DNA of 64,000 nt, taken from positions 1,178,001-1,242,000 of the forward strand of contig JADJVB010000010.1 in NCBI GenBank assembly GCA_016710745.1, given 5' to 3'. Below, piece by piece: positions 17,778-27,449 of this stretch; the first letter of the stretch is position 1; every line of letters starts with the position of its first letter. The translations under genes were made by a program, and so were the position numbers. The notes below the pieces were generated by a model. The model searched no databases. It was not told the DNA's origin and worked only from the letters and a program-made list of their open reading frames with translations. This stretch comes from Chitinophagaceae bacterium. Its GTDB lineage: Bacteria > Bacteroidota > Bacteroidia > Chitinophagales > Chitinophagaceae.

Positions 17778-19196
17778 ATGAACAAGATTTTTAAATTAAT
17801 GACAGCGGTTCTTCTGGTAGCTGCAACGTTCACATTCAGCGCTTGCAAAAAATCATTTGATAATCCTCCGGGTGCCGGCGATCCGGCGATTGTTGCCAAC
17901 ACATCCATCAAAACTTTAAAAGCCCTGCACACCGCTGCAGGCGCCTACGATGTGATAACAACGGATATTGTTATTTCGGGAATCGTGGTAGCTGATGATA
18001 AAAGCGGAAATCTCTACAAGCAGTTATATATTCAGGATGCAACCGGCGGGTTACAGATCTTATTAGATGCAAATAGTCTGTACGGTACTTATCCAACAGG
18101 CCGCAGGATATTTATTAAGTGTAACGGTTTAACGATAAGCGACAATAATAAGATGATGGAGTTAGGTGTTAAAGCTACGGTTGCCGGCAGCCCGTCATTA
18201 GAAGGCATACCTGCAAATTTAATTTCCAAGTACGTTGTTGGCGGTTCTTTAAATAATCCGGTTGTTCCAACCGTGGTTACCCTAGCAGACCTGGGTGGAA
18301 CCAGCGGAACGAATATGCAGGATCCATTGATTGGCTCTTTAATACAACTCGACGACTATCGTTTTGCCATACCTACCGGAACCTATTCTGATACATCGGT
18401 TTACAAAAGCACCGTTAACAGAGATATAAATACTTGTGGATCGCAATCTATTATTGTGAGAACAAGCGCCTATGCAAATTTTGCTGCAAGAACTGTAAAA
18501 TCCGGCCGTGGAAGCATTTTGGCGGTTTATACTGTTTTCGGAAATACCCGTCAATTGATCATAAGAGATGAAACTGATGTCAGGTTCGACGATGCTTACG
18601 ATTGCCCTTTACCAGCGGGAACCTTGTTGTTTGAAGATTTTGAAAGCCTTGCAACTACCACAACTTTCCCATACAACCCGGTTATTTTGCCGGGCTGGAC
18701 AAATCTGGCACAGGCAGCCAGCGAAAAATGGACTGCCCGTACGTTCAGTGCAAATAAATACGCGTATATGAGCGGATTTGGAACTGGTCAAAATACGGTT
18801 ACCAACTGGTTAGTCACTAAGGGTGTTCCATTAACAGGAACCACAAAAACCTTAACTTTTAAAACGATACAAGGGTTTATATTAACTACCACACCCGGAG
18901 GAACGCCGGTACAGGCGGCATTAAAAGTGCTGGTATCTACCAATTATACCGGTACCGGAAATCCGTGGGATCCAGGCGTTACGTGGACTGATATTACTGC
19001 TCAGGCAGCACTTTCACCGGGAAGTACAACATCAACTTTTCCGTCCAGTTTTACCAATTCGGGCAATATCAGCCTTAACGCTTATTCAGGAACCATATAT
19101 GTGGCATTCCGTTATGAAGGTGCTGATCCGGCAGGTACTGGTAGTGACAAAACATCGGCCTGGGAAGTAGACGATATTAAAATTACGGGGCTATAA
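17778..19196 (+). CDS. DUF5689 lipoprotein with C-terminal choice-of-anchor-type domain
   Basis: A 472-aa lipoprotein: the signal peptide ends in FSACKK, giving a lipobox cysteine at about residue 23. Residues about 40-275 match DUF5689, an OB-fold-containing module (ITTDIVISGIVVADDKSGN, LYIQDATGGLQILLDAN) that often occurs with secreted nucleases. Residues about 285-472 resemble choice-of-anchor/cleaved-adhesin beta-sandwich domains (LLFEDFESL, PGWTNLAQAASEKWTARTF, ending WEVDDIKITG). It starts 37 bp after the TonB receptor gene and is likely the surface lipoprotein partner of that receptor, as in SusD-type pairs. Substrate binding is inferred and no ligand is known. Confidence 0.85.
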   Translation: MNKIFKLMTAVLLVAATFTFSACKKSFDNPPGAGDPAIVANTSIKTLKALHTAAGAYDVITTDIVISGIVVADDKSGNLYKQLYIQDATGGLQILLDANSLYGTYPTGRRIFIKCNGLTISDNNKMMELGVKATVAGSPSLEGIPANLISKYVVGGSLNNPVVPTVVTLADLGGTSGTNMQDPLIGSLIQLDDYRFAIPTGTYSDTSVYKSTVNRDINTCGSQSIIVRTSAYANFAARTVKSGRGSILAVYTVFGNTRQLIIRDETDVRFDDAYDCPLPAGTLLFEDFESLATTTTFPYNPVILPGWTNLAQAASEKWTARTFSANKYAYMSGFGTGQNTVTNWLVTKGVPLTGTTKTLTFKTIQGFILTTTPGGTPVQAALKVLVSTNYTGTGNPWDPGVTWTDITAQAALSPGSTTSTFPSSFTNSGNISLNAYSGTIYVAFRYEGADPAGTGSDKTSAWEVDDIKITGL

Positions 19197-19289
19197 ACTT
19201 TAAAATACTAAAATGAATTGAACGCCATGCGGTACCACAAATGGCGTTCGATTTTCATTGCGAAGGAAACTTCAAAAAGCGGAATTATT

Positions 19290-22200
19290 ATGAAAAAACT
19301 CTATTTTTTTCTTGCCATTTTACTTGCTGCAAATTTTGCATCAGCACAATTGTTGACTGAAGATTTTAACTATCCTGCGGGTCAATTGATAACTGCCAAT
19401 GGCTGGACTGCACACAGCGCAGGCGGTACTAATCCTATTACAGTAACAACTCCGGGCTTAACCTATGCGGGACACGCAAATTCGGGTATTGGTAATGCAG
19501 TAACCATGACGACCAGTGGAGAAGATGACAACAGAACCTTTACTGCAGTTACCAGTGGAACCGTTTATGGTTCATTTTTGGTTAACCTGAGTGCTGTACA
19601 AACTGCCGGTGATTATTTTATCGGGGTTTTTCAGAATGCGTCAACTTTCCCGGTGAGGGTGTATGCGAAATCTGACGGGGCCGGTGGATTTTTCTTTGGA
19701 GTGAGTAAAAGCAGTTCTACCCCGGTGTATGAAACAACTCCCAGAATCCTAAACACCACGTACTTTATTGTATTTAAATATGTATTCAATCAGGGAACGA
19801 CTACCGACGATGAAGTTCATCTTTGGGTAAATCCGGCGCTGGGCGGTTCAGAAACAACGGCAACAATTCCTGCTGTTACCGGTACCAGCACTGATGCTAC
19901 TACTATTGGTGCATTTTACCTTCGGCAGGGCTCAGCAACTAACGCGCCTACCCAACAAGTTGATGCCATATTAGCAGGCATAACCTGGGCTTCTGTAACA
20001 CCGGCAAGCAGCGGAACCAATTTAACTGCTACCAACCTGGCAGACTTTGGAACGGTATGTGTAAACACAACCGTTGGCCCTAATTCATTCACCATTACAG
20101 GTACAGCATTAACTGCAGTTCCGGTTACTGTTGGGGCGCTTACAGGTTTTACTTATGCAACAACAGCAGGAGGTACCTATACACCCACATTAAGTATTAC
20201 CCAGGGGGGCGGGGCATTTACACAGGATATTTTTGTAAAATTTACGCCAACAGCCGCTATATCCTATAATGGCAATATACCGGTAGGCGGGGGTGGAGCT
20301 ACAAGCATAAACGTGCCAGCAACAGGCAGTGGAACAATTGTACCTGTGCTCACTGTGCCTGGTGGTGCTACTGCAATAACGCAGGTTTCTGCAACTGTTG
20401 CCGGAGAGATTACCGCTACCGGTTGCACGGCGGTAACTGCTTATGGCATTGAGTACAGCACCATGCCAAACTTTGCAAATGGATCAGGTACTCCGGTACC
20501 TTCGTCCAATCTAAGTGGAGGTATCTTTTCTTCAAATCTTACCGTATTAACTGCAGGAACCAAATATTATTATCACGCATACGCTACCAACACGGGCGGT
20601 ACAGGTTATAGTATAATTGATTCTTTCACAACCAATTTAGCCGCACCAACACCGGGCATGGTCATTAGCCAGGTGTATGGCGCTGGCGGCAATGCTGCAG
20701 CTACCTATACCAATGATTTCATAGAATTATTTAACAGAAGTACGGCAACAATTGATATTAGCGGATGGAGTGTGCAATATGCATCTGCAGCCGGAACTTC
20801 CTGGAGTGTAGGTGTTATTCCCGCAGCCACAACTGTTGCAGCAGGAAAATATTTTTTAATTGAATTGGCATCTGGTGGGGCTAATGGCGTGCCGTTGCCA
20901 ACGCCGGATCTTACCGGTATCAATATTAACATGAGTGCAAACCCGGGAAAGGTTGCGCTGGTAAATGATGCTGTTCCCTTAAGCGGTTCGGGGGCTTGTA
21001 ATACCCCAACAGTTGTAGATGTTCTGGGTTATGGAAATACTGCCAGTTGTTCGGAATCAGCACCGTTTAATCCATCGGGGATTACAAACGCGAAAGCGAG
21101 CTTCAGAAAACTGACTGGTTGTACCGATACCAATAATAACAGCGTAGATTTTGAAGTGCTCGACGTAGCTCCCCGAAACAGTACAACAGCAGCCAATAAC
21201 TGTGCACCCGCTTCCCCCACATTAACGGCAACCACACTTACTGCTTTCGGTAATGTTTGTATAAATACAACGGCAGGCCCAAATTCGTTTACCATAACAG
21301 GAGCTGCGTTAACGGCAGTTCCGGTTACTGTCGGCGCTTTGGCAGGGTTTACTTATGCAACCGTTGCGGGTGGCCCTTATACCACATCCTTAAGTATACC
21401 TCAGGGCGGTGGTCCATTTTCACAACAGGTATTTGTGCAGTTTACACCAACTGCCATACAATCTTATAACGGTAATATAGCAGTAGGTGGCGGTGGTGCA
21501 ACTTCTATAAACGTGGCAGCTGCCGGTGCGGGTATAAATATTTCGGTAACTACCGGTGCTGCTTCTGCAATTACCGCTACTTCAGCAACACTGGCCGGTA
21601 CCGCAACCACAACCTGTGCTGCCATTACTACCTATGGTATTGAGTATAGCACCATGAATAATTTTCCTGTTGGAACCGGATTACAGGTTTTTTCAACCAA
21701 TATCAGCGGCGGTGCATTTACTTCCTCCGTTACCGGCCTCACTGGCGGAACTACCTATTATTACAGAGCCTTTGCAAATAATAGTGTGCCGGGTACCGTA
21801 TATGGTACCCAAATGTCGTTTGTTACAGCAACTCCATTATTAAGCGCTTCAACTTTGGGCGCGTTTGGAAGTGTTTGTATCAATACAACAGCAGGCCCTA
21901 ATTCTTTTACCATTACGGGTACTAATCTTACAAACGCTAACGTAAACGTTGGTGCGTTGACTGGTTTTACCTATTCAATAACGTTAGGAGGTGTGTATAC
22001 CCCTACATTAAGTTTAACCCAACCGGGTGGATCTTTTTCTCAACAAATTTTTGTGAAGTTTAGTCCAACGCTGGTTCAATCTTACAATGGTAATATTGTT
22101 TTAACTGGCGGCGGTGCAGCGTCGGTAAATGTGCCTGCCACCGGTGCGGGCGTAAATTCGGTTCCAACGGTAACTGCCGGTGCGGCAACAGCCATAACAA

Positions 22201-24611
22201 CTACTTCAGCAACGGTACCTGGCACGATTCCATCTATTGGTTGCAGCCCCTTAACGGCAAATTATGGTGTTGAATATAGTTTAACCAATGGATTTCCGAA
22301 TGGTGGAGGTACGCCGGTGCTGTCAACCAACCTAAGCGGTATCAATTTCTCATCAAACCTTACCGGTTTAGCACCCAATACTACCTATTATTATCATACT
22401 TATGCCAGCAATGGTGCTCCGGGTACCGGGTATAGTCCACAACTGTCATTTACTACCTTGTCACTTACACCGGTATTAAATGCAACTTCATTAACAGCTT
22501 TTGGAAATGTTTGTATTAACACAACTGCCGGTCCTAATTCGTTTACCGTTTCCGGATCAGCTTTAAATGCAACCAATATTAATGTTGGGCCGTTAACCGG
22601 GTTTACATTTTCAATAACCTCGGGAGGTACTTATACGCCTTCATTGAGTTTAACACAGGGCGGTGGCACGTATAGCCAACAGATTTTTGTGAAGTTTACA
22701 CCCACACTGGTACAATCATACAATGGTAATATACCGGTAAATGGGGGTGGAGCAGCAGCCATCAATGTGGCCGCTTCGGGTGCCGGTGTCAATACCTTGC
22801 CAACCGTTACTTCGGGAGCGGCGAGTGCAATCACCTCTATATCGGCAACAGTGGCAGGTACCCTTCCATCTACAGGATGTTCGCCTGTTACTACTTACGG
22901 TATTGAATACAGCACAATCAATGGATTCCCTAACGGAGGTGGACTGGCGGTACCTTCCACTAATTTGGCGGGTATTAATTTTTCCTCCAATTTAACAGCA
23001 TTGGCGCCAACCACAACCTATTATTACCATGCTTATGCCGCCACCGTTAGTGCTGGTACGGCTTACGGCACACAAGGATCGTTTACAACGGCTACACCGG
23101 GCATGACCACTTCGGCGATCACAGGTTTTGGTAATGTTTGTTTGAACAATACCGCCGGTCCGAATTCTTTTACGATAACCGGTACAAACCTTACCACGGC
23201 AAACGTAACCGTTGGCGCATTGGCGGGCTTTACTTATTCAGTGGCATCAGGTGGTACGTATACAGCAACATTAAGCATTCCTCAACCGGGCGGTGCATTC
23301 TCACAAATTATTTATGTGAAGTTCACCCCAACCCTGGCTCAATCCTACAATGGAAATATACCTGTTGGTGGTGGTGGATCTGCTACTGTGAACCGGTCGG
23401 TTACAGGCGCTGGTATCAATACTGCGGCTACGGTTACCAGTGGTGCAGCCAGTGCCATTACGCAAATTTCTGCAACAGTTTCGGGTACGATACCTTCAAT
23501 CGGGTGTTCGGCTCTTATTGAATATGGTATTGAGTACAGCACGTTAAATGGTTTCCCTAACGGAAACGGATTGGCCGTACTGTCAACCAATTTAATTGGT
23601 ATCAATTTCAGTTCGGCACTTACAGGCCTGGCGCCAAGTACAACATACTATTATCATGCATATGCAACCAATGCTGGCGGTACGGTATACGGAACACAAG
23701 GTTCGTTTACCACTTCGGCACCGGTGCTAACGGCAACAGCACTTACCGGATTTGGTGCCATTTGTATCAACACGTCAGCGGGGCCTAATTCATTTGTGAT
23801 CAGCAGCAATGCGGTTACGGCCGCAAATATCAATGTGGGGCCATTAACCGGATTCAGCTTTTCGACAGTATCCGGAGGACCTTATACCGCATCATTGAGT
23901 TTGGTGCATCCTGCAGGTGCATATACGCAAACTATTTATGTACAATTCAATCCAACCGCGGTTCAAACCTACAACGGAAATATTCCGGTAAATGGTGGCG
24001 GGGCTCCGGTAAGCATTACGGTACCGGTAACCGGCAGTGGTGTAAATACCACCGCGGCGGTGATTACCGGTAATGCTACAATTAACACGCCAACCTCAGC
24101 AACATTGGACGCGACTGTTGGTAATATTGGTTGCAGCGCTGTTACCACTTATGGTATCGAGTACAGCGGTATCAGCGGATTGGCTAATGGATTGGGAACG
24201 AAAATGCCGTCTGGTAATCTTTCGGGAGGTAATTTCTCGGCTACCTTGAACGGATTGGTTCAGGGTGCAACATACTATTACAAAGCCTATGCAGTTAATA
24301 ACGGTGGAATCAGCTACGGTGTTGAGAAAACATTCACTATGAGCGGTATTCCGTCGGGCTTTATCATTTACGAAAACCCGGTTCAGCGTGCCGGAAACCT
24401 CCACTATACCTACAAAGGTATTAAGCCCGGCCACTACGAAATTCAGATCTTCAACAGTATTGGCCAGTTGGTTTATGAAAGACCGTTGATCATACAGGTT
24501 GATTTTATTGATGATAATTTTACCCTGCCTGGTGCACTTGGTGCAGGTGTCTATAGCCTGCATATTGTAAGTCCGGATTTCAGGGATCAGAAAATATTTA
24601 TGATCAGGTAA
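19290..24611 (+). CDS. Giant type IX secreted surface protein with lamin-tail domain and six ~208-aa repeats
   Basis: The 1773-aa protein starts at ATG 19290, where a signal peptide begins (MKKLYFFLAILLAANFASAQ); the frame is open back to 19218 but that part is not signal-like. After an N-terminal beta-sandwich domain (to about residue 240) comes repeat 1. A lamin-tail domain follows (MVISQVYGAGGNAAAT, NDFIELFNRSTATIDISGWS; about 20655-21200), then repeats 2 to 6. Each repeat pairs an Ig-like half (FGNVCINTTAGPNSFTITG) with an FnIII-like half (ATVAGTLPSTGC, TYYYHAYA). The last 85 residues are a type IX sorting domain (YENPVQRAGNL, GVYSLHIV). It is presumably displayed on the cell surface or released. 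Lamin-tail domains often accompany secreted nucleases; no nuclease motif is visible here. Confidence 0.9.
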   Translation: MKKLYFFLAILLAANFASAQLLTEDFNYPAGQLITANGWTAHSAGGTNPITVTTPGLTYAGHANSGIGNAVTMTTSGEDDNRTFTAVTSGTVYGSFLVNLSAVQTAGDYFIGVFQNASTFPVRVYAKSDGAGGFFFGVSKSSSTPVYETTPRILNTTYFIVFKYVFNQGTTTDDEVHLWVNPALGGSETTATIPAVTGTSTDATTIGAFYLRQGSATNAPTQQVDAILAGITWASVTPASSGTNLTATNLADFGTVCVNTTVGPNSFTITGTALTAVPVTVGALTGFTYATTAGGTYTPTLSITQGGGAFTQDIFVKFTPTAAISYNGNIPVGGGGATSINVPATGSGTIVPVLTVPGGATAITQVSATVAGEITATGCTAVTAYGIEYSTMPNFANGSGTPVPSSNLSGGIFSSNLTVLTAGTKYYYHAYATNTGGTGYSIIDSFTTNLAAPTPGMVISQVYGAGGNAAATYTNDFIELFNRSTATIDISGWSVQYASAAGTSWSVGVIPAATTVAAGKYFLIELASGGANGVPLPTPDLTGININMSANPGKVALVNDAVPLSGSGACNTPTVVDVLGYGNTASCSESAPFNPSGITNAKASFRKLTGCTDTNNNSVDFEVLDVAPRNSTTAANNCAPASPTLTATTLTAFGNVCINTTAGPNSFTITGAALTAVPVTVGALAGFTYATVAGGPYTTSLSIPQGGGPFSQQVFVQFTPTAIQSYNGNIAVGGGGATSINVAAAGAGINISVTTGAASAITATSATLAGTATTTCAAITTYGIEYSTMNNFPVGTGLQVFSTNISGGAFTSSVTGLTGGTTYYYRAFANNSVPGTVYGTQMSFVTATPLLSASTLGAFGSVCINTTAGPNSFTITGTNLTNANVNVGALTGFTYSITLGGVYTPTLSLTQPGGSFSQQIFVKFSPTLVQSYNGNIVLTGGGAASVNVPATGAGVNSVPTVTAGAATAITTTSATVPGTIPSIGCSPLTANYGVEYSLTNGFPNGGGTPVLSTNLSGINFSSNLTGLAPNTTYYYHTYASNGAPGTGYSPQLSFTTLSLTPVLNATSLTAFGNVCINTTAGPNSFTVSGSALNATNINVGPLTGFTFSITSGGTYTPSLSLTQGGGTYSQQIFVKFTPTLVQSYNGNIPVNGGGAAAINVAASGAGVNTLPTVTSGAASAITSISATVAGTLPSTGCSPVTTYGIEYSTINGFPNGGGLAVPSTNLAGINFSSNLTALAPTTTYYYHAYAATVSAGTAYGTQGSFTTATPGMTTSAITGFGNVCLNNTAGPNSFTITGTNLTTANVTVGALAGFTYSVASGGTYTATLSIPQPGGAFSQIIYVKFTPTLAQSYNGNIPVGGGGSATVNRSVTGAGINTAATVTSGAASAITQISATVSGTIPSIGCSALIEYGIEYSTLNGFPNGNGLAVLSTNLIGINFSSALTGLAPSTTYYYHAYATNAGGTVYGTQGSFTTSAPVLTATALTGFGAICINTSAGPNSFVISSNAVTAANINVGPLTGFSFSTVSGGPYTASLSLVHPAGAYTQTIYVQFNPTAVQTYNGNIPVNGGGAPVSITVPVTGSGVNTTAAVITGNATINTPTSATLDATVGNIGCSAVTTYGIEYSGISGLANGLGTKMPSGNLSGGNFSATLNGLVQGATYYYKAYAVNNGGISYGVEKTFTMSGIPSGFIIYENPVQRAGNLHYTYKGIKPGHYEIQIFNSIGQLVYERPLIIQVDFIDDNFTLPGALGAGVYSLHIVSPDFRDQKIFMIR
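20025..24340 (+). repeat. Six ~625-bp coding repeats, interrupted once by a lamin-tail domain
   Basis: The landmark coding for FGxVC recurs at about 20046, 21246, 21865, 22499, 23126 and 23749. Units 2 to 6 are spaced 619-634 bp apart, whereas unit 1 is separated from unit 2 by 1200 bp because the lamin-tail segment lies between them. Confidence 0.85.
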
Positions 24612-24632
24612 TTTCGGTATAATAGAATAGTT

Positions 24633-24666
24633 GAAAGGCTTCCGTAATGGAGGCCTTTCTTTTTTA
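24633..24666 (+). terminator. Terminator after the type IX cargo gene
   Basis: GAAAGGCTTCC and GGAGGCCTTTC pair (one G-U) around a 5-nt loop, followed by TCTTTTTT. It lies 22 bp past the stop codon. Confidence 0.85.
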
Positions 24667-24737
24667 GTTTCAAGATCATGTATTTTTTAGTACAATCCGA
24701 AGTGGGCTTTAAAGTCATGCCAAAATGCCAACCTGAC

Positions 24738-24764
24738 AGCAAATGCTGCTTGGTACTATGTTTG
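24738..24764 (+). promoter_or_regulatory. htpG promoter with small palindrome
   Basis: TATGTTTG at 24757-24764 is a TAnnTTTG -7 element 25 bp before the htpG ATG. A palindrome CAGCA-AA-TGCTG (24738-24749) sits just upstream, between the -33 and -7 positions, where a repressor could act. The operator idea is inference. Confidence 0.5.
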
Positions 24765-24789
24765 CACCCTTCCGGAAAAATACAATAAT

Positions 24790-26679
24790 ATGCAAAAAGG
24801 AAGTATACGGGTACAAACGGAGAACATTTTCCCGATAATCAAGAAATTTTTATACAGTGAGCATGACATTTTTATACGTGAGCTTGTCAGTAATGCGGTT
24901 GATGCCAACCAGAAATTGAAAACATTGTCGTCTATTGGAGAAGCAGCGGGCGAACTGGGCGATCTAAGAATTGACATTAAAATTGACAAAGAAAAGAAAA
25001 CATTAACCATTTCGGATACCGGCATTGGTATGACGGAAGAAGAAATTGATAAATACCTGAACCAGGTTGCTTTCAGTGGTGCTGAAGAATTCCTGGAAAA
25101 ATATAAAGGCCAGAATGAAGCGAATATCATTGGTCATTTTGGTCTGGGTTTTTACAGTTCTTTCATGGTGAGTGATAAAGTGGAAGTGATCTCAAAAAGT
25201 TATAAGAAAGACAGCAAGGCGGTTCGTTGGGAATGTGATGGCAGTCCCGAATTTACGCTGGAGGAAGTGGAAAAAGAAACCCGGGGAACTGATATCATCC
25301 TGCATTTGAATGCCGAAAGTGAGGAGTTTTTAGAACCTTACCGGGTGAGCAGTGTATTGGAGAAATTTTGCCGGTTTTTACCAATACCCATTTTTTTCGA
25401 TGATGGCGCTTCAAAGGGCACTGAAAAAACGGAGAAGGCTGAAGGTGATGAAAACGTTGAGAAAGCTGTTGAGGAAAAGCAAATTAATAATACGGCACCA
25501 GCCTGGACCAAAAAACCGTCGGAGTTAACGGACGAAGATTACCAGAATTTTTATAAAGAATTATATCCTTTTGGAGAGCCGCCGCTTTTCTGGATTCATC
25601 TGAATGTGGATTATCCGTTTAACCTGACCGGGATTTTATATTTCCCGAAAATTAAACAGAGCTACGAGATACAAAAAGATAAAATTCAACTCTATAGCAA
25701 CCAGGTTTTTGTAACTGACGAAGTGAAGGATATTGTTCCGGAGTTTTTAATGTTGATGCATGGGGTGATCGATAGTCCGGATATTCCGCTTAACGTGAGC
25801 CGCAGTTACCTGCAGGGCGATCCTAATGTGCGTAAGATCAATTCGCATATCACCAAAAAAGTAGCCGATAAACTGGAAGAAATTTTCAAAGCAGACCGTA
25901 CCCAGTTTGAAGAAAAATGGGAGAGCCTGGGCTTGTTCGTCAAATATGGCATGATGACGGACGATAAGTTTTTAGAAAAAGCGAATAAGTTTCATATCCT
26001 TCAGGATAGTAAAGACGGGAAATTTTATACGCTGGAGGAATATAGAATCGCAACAGAAACTTTGCAAAAAAATAAAGACGGCAAGTTGGTGATCTTATAT
26101 ACTACTAATCCTATACAACAGGATGCTTATATTCAACAGGCAAATGATAAGGGATATATCGTTGTTAAGCTGGATACGATCATCGATAATGGTTTTTTAA
26201 ACCAGATGGAAATGAAATGGGAGAACGTGCAGTTTGTGCGGGTTGACAGTGATATCGTTGATAACCTGATTGATAAGCAGGAAGCCGGAGATAGTGTATT
26301 GAGCAAAGATGAGGAAGCTACATTGAAAGAACTTTTTGCTGTTAAAAATCCCGAAGTAAATGTTTCGGTTGAAATAAAAGGTTTAAGTGCCGAAGCGCCA
26401 CCGGTAGTGGCAACCCGACCCGAGTTTATGCGCCGCATGAAAGATATGGCTGCGATGCAGGGTGGTATGGGTGCCTTTTATGCCAACATGCCTGATGAAG
26501 TTACGTTAACGGTTAACGGCAATCACGCCATTTATAAAAATGTACTGGCCGAAGTGGAAAAAGACAAGCAGGAGAAAGTGGTACATAACCTGGCCGACCT
26601 CGCCTTATTATCGCAGGGATTATTAAAAGGAAACAGTTTAACCAGTTTTATAAACAGAAGTGTGGAGTTGATGAGTTGA
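24790..26679 (+). CDS. htpG: Molecular chaperone HtpG (Hsp90)
   Basis: A 629-aa Hsp90 family chaperone, the normal bacterial length. The ATP-binding N domain shows FLYSEHDIFIRELVSNAVDA (Glu/Asn of the GHKL pocket), DTGIGMTEEEI and GHFGLGFYSSFMV. The middle domain has the conserved LYSNQVFVTDEVKDIVPEFL and DIPLNVSRSYLQ motifs. An acidic, Glu-Lys-rich insert near residues 215-235 resembles the charged linker of Bacteroidota homologues. The C-terminal dimerisation region is present. The protein acts in the cytosol on metastable clients under heat or envelope stress. It is monocistronic, with its own promoter at 24757-24764. Confidence 0.97.
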   Translation: MQKGSIRVQTENIFPIIKKFLYSEHDIFIRELVSNAVDANQKLKTLSSIGEAAGELGDLRIDIKIDKEKKTLTISDTGIGMTEEEIDKYLNQVAFSGAEEFLEKYKGQNEANIIGHFGLGFYSSFMVSDKVEVISKSYKKDSKAVRWECDGSPEFTLEEVEKETRGTDIILHLNAESEEFLEPYRVSSVLEKFCRFLPIPIFFDDGASKGTEKTEKAEGDENVEKAVEEKQINNTAPAWTKKPSELTDEDYQNFYKELYPFGEPPLFWIHLNVDYPFNLTGILYFPKIKQSYEIQKDKIQLYSNQVFVTDEVKDIVPEFLMLMHGVIDSPDIPLNVSRSYLQGDPNVRKINSHITKKVADKLEEIFKADRTQFEEKWESLGLFVKYGMMTDDKFLEKANKFHILQDSKDGKFYTLEEYRIATETLQKNKDGKLVILYTTNPIQQDAYIQQANDKGYIVVKLDTIIDNGFLNQMEMKWENVQFVRVDSDIVDNLIDKQEAGDSVLSKDEEATLKELFAVKNPEVNVSVEIKGLSAEAPPVVATRPEFMRRMKDMAAMQGGMGAFYANMPDEVTLTVNGNHAIYKNVLAEVEKDKQEKVVHNLADLALLSQGLLKGNSLTSFINRSVELMS

Positions 26680-26783
26680 TATACCCTGTCTGGCCGCTTT
26701 GCCCGCTTTAATATATTGAAGTCCTTTGAATGAATGGAGGAAACCTTTATAATTTACCAGAATTCGTAGCGGCCATACAGGTC

Positions 26784-27449
26784 TTAATTTTCCAGGATCA
26801 CCGCCTCTATATATTTCAGTTTTTTATTGTACCAGGTTTGGGTATAGCCGGCTTTCAGAAACTGTTCTCTATGTACCGGGTTTACATAAATGATGCTGAT
26901 CTTACGCGGATTGTTTTGCAGACTGTCGAAAATATTATTGACCACTGCGCTCATGATAATATCATCAAAGGGGTTGAACAGGAAAAGGCAATCCGCATCA
27001 TCCGGGATTTCGGTGTAAAAGGCGTCGTTGTTGATGATCGAAAAATCAAAGCCGGGAATTTGTTGTTTTGTTTTAGCCAGGTTTAGTTTCGCGATCTCAC
27101 AGAGTTCTTTCGAAAATTCGATACCGGTTACCCGCCCGAATTGGTGATGGGCAGCCATACAAAGCGCCCGGCCCTTGCCGGATCCCAGGTCTACAAAATG
27201 ATTTCGCGGCTTTGCCGGCAACTGTTTAAATATGTCTTCCAGTAAATTAAAACTCACCGGCATATAGATCGCGGCATGAGAAGTGTCGACACCCATTTGT
27301 TCGAGGTTCATCAGATCGTCTTCACCGGTGGTATTGATTCCGTATTTTCTTTCGCCACTGATCTCCTGTTTGATCATATACCAGGCGATTTTAAAATCCC
27401 AGTTATCGAGCAGGAAATAGAAATACTTTATGTAGGTGAACCATTTCAT
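26784..27449 (-). CDS. Class I SAM-dependent methyltransferase, unknown substrate
   Basis: A 221-aa Rossmann-fold methyltransferase. Motif I is NHFVDLGSGKGRALCMAAHH (near residue 90), followed by the acidic motif VTGIEFSKELCEIA and a motif IV-like LFLFNPFDD. The N-terminal 50 residues are aromatic-rich (WFTYIKYFYFLL) and may pack on a membrane or form a substrate lid. The start codon overlaps the recJ stop in an ATGA, so it is translationally coupled to recJ and lies third in a run polyprenyl synthase-recJ-methyltransferase. The substrate cannot be deduced; a role in nucleic-acid metabolism is not supported beyond the coupling. Confidence 0.8.
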   Translation of the reverse strand: MKWFTYIKYFYFLLDNWDFKIAWYMIKQEISGERKYGINTTGEDDLMNLEQMGVDTSHAAIYMPVSFNLLEDIFKQLPAKPRNHFVDLGSGKGRALCMAAHHQFGRVTGIEFSKELCEIAKLNLAKTKQQIPGFDFSIINNDAFYTEIPDDADCLFLFNPFDDIIMSAVVNNIFDSLQNNPRKISIIYVNPVHREQFLKAGYTQTWYNKKLKYIEAVILEN

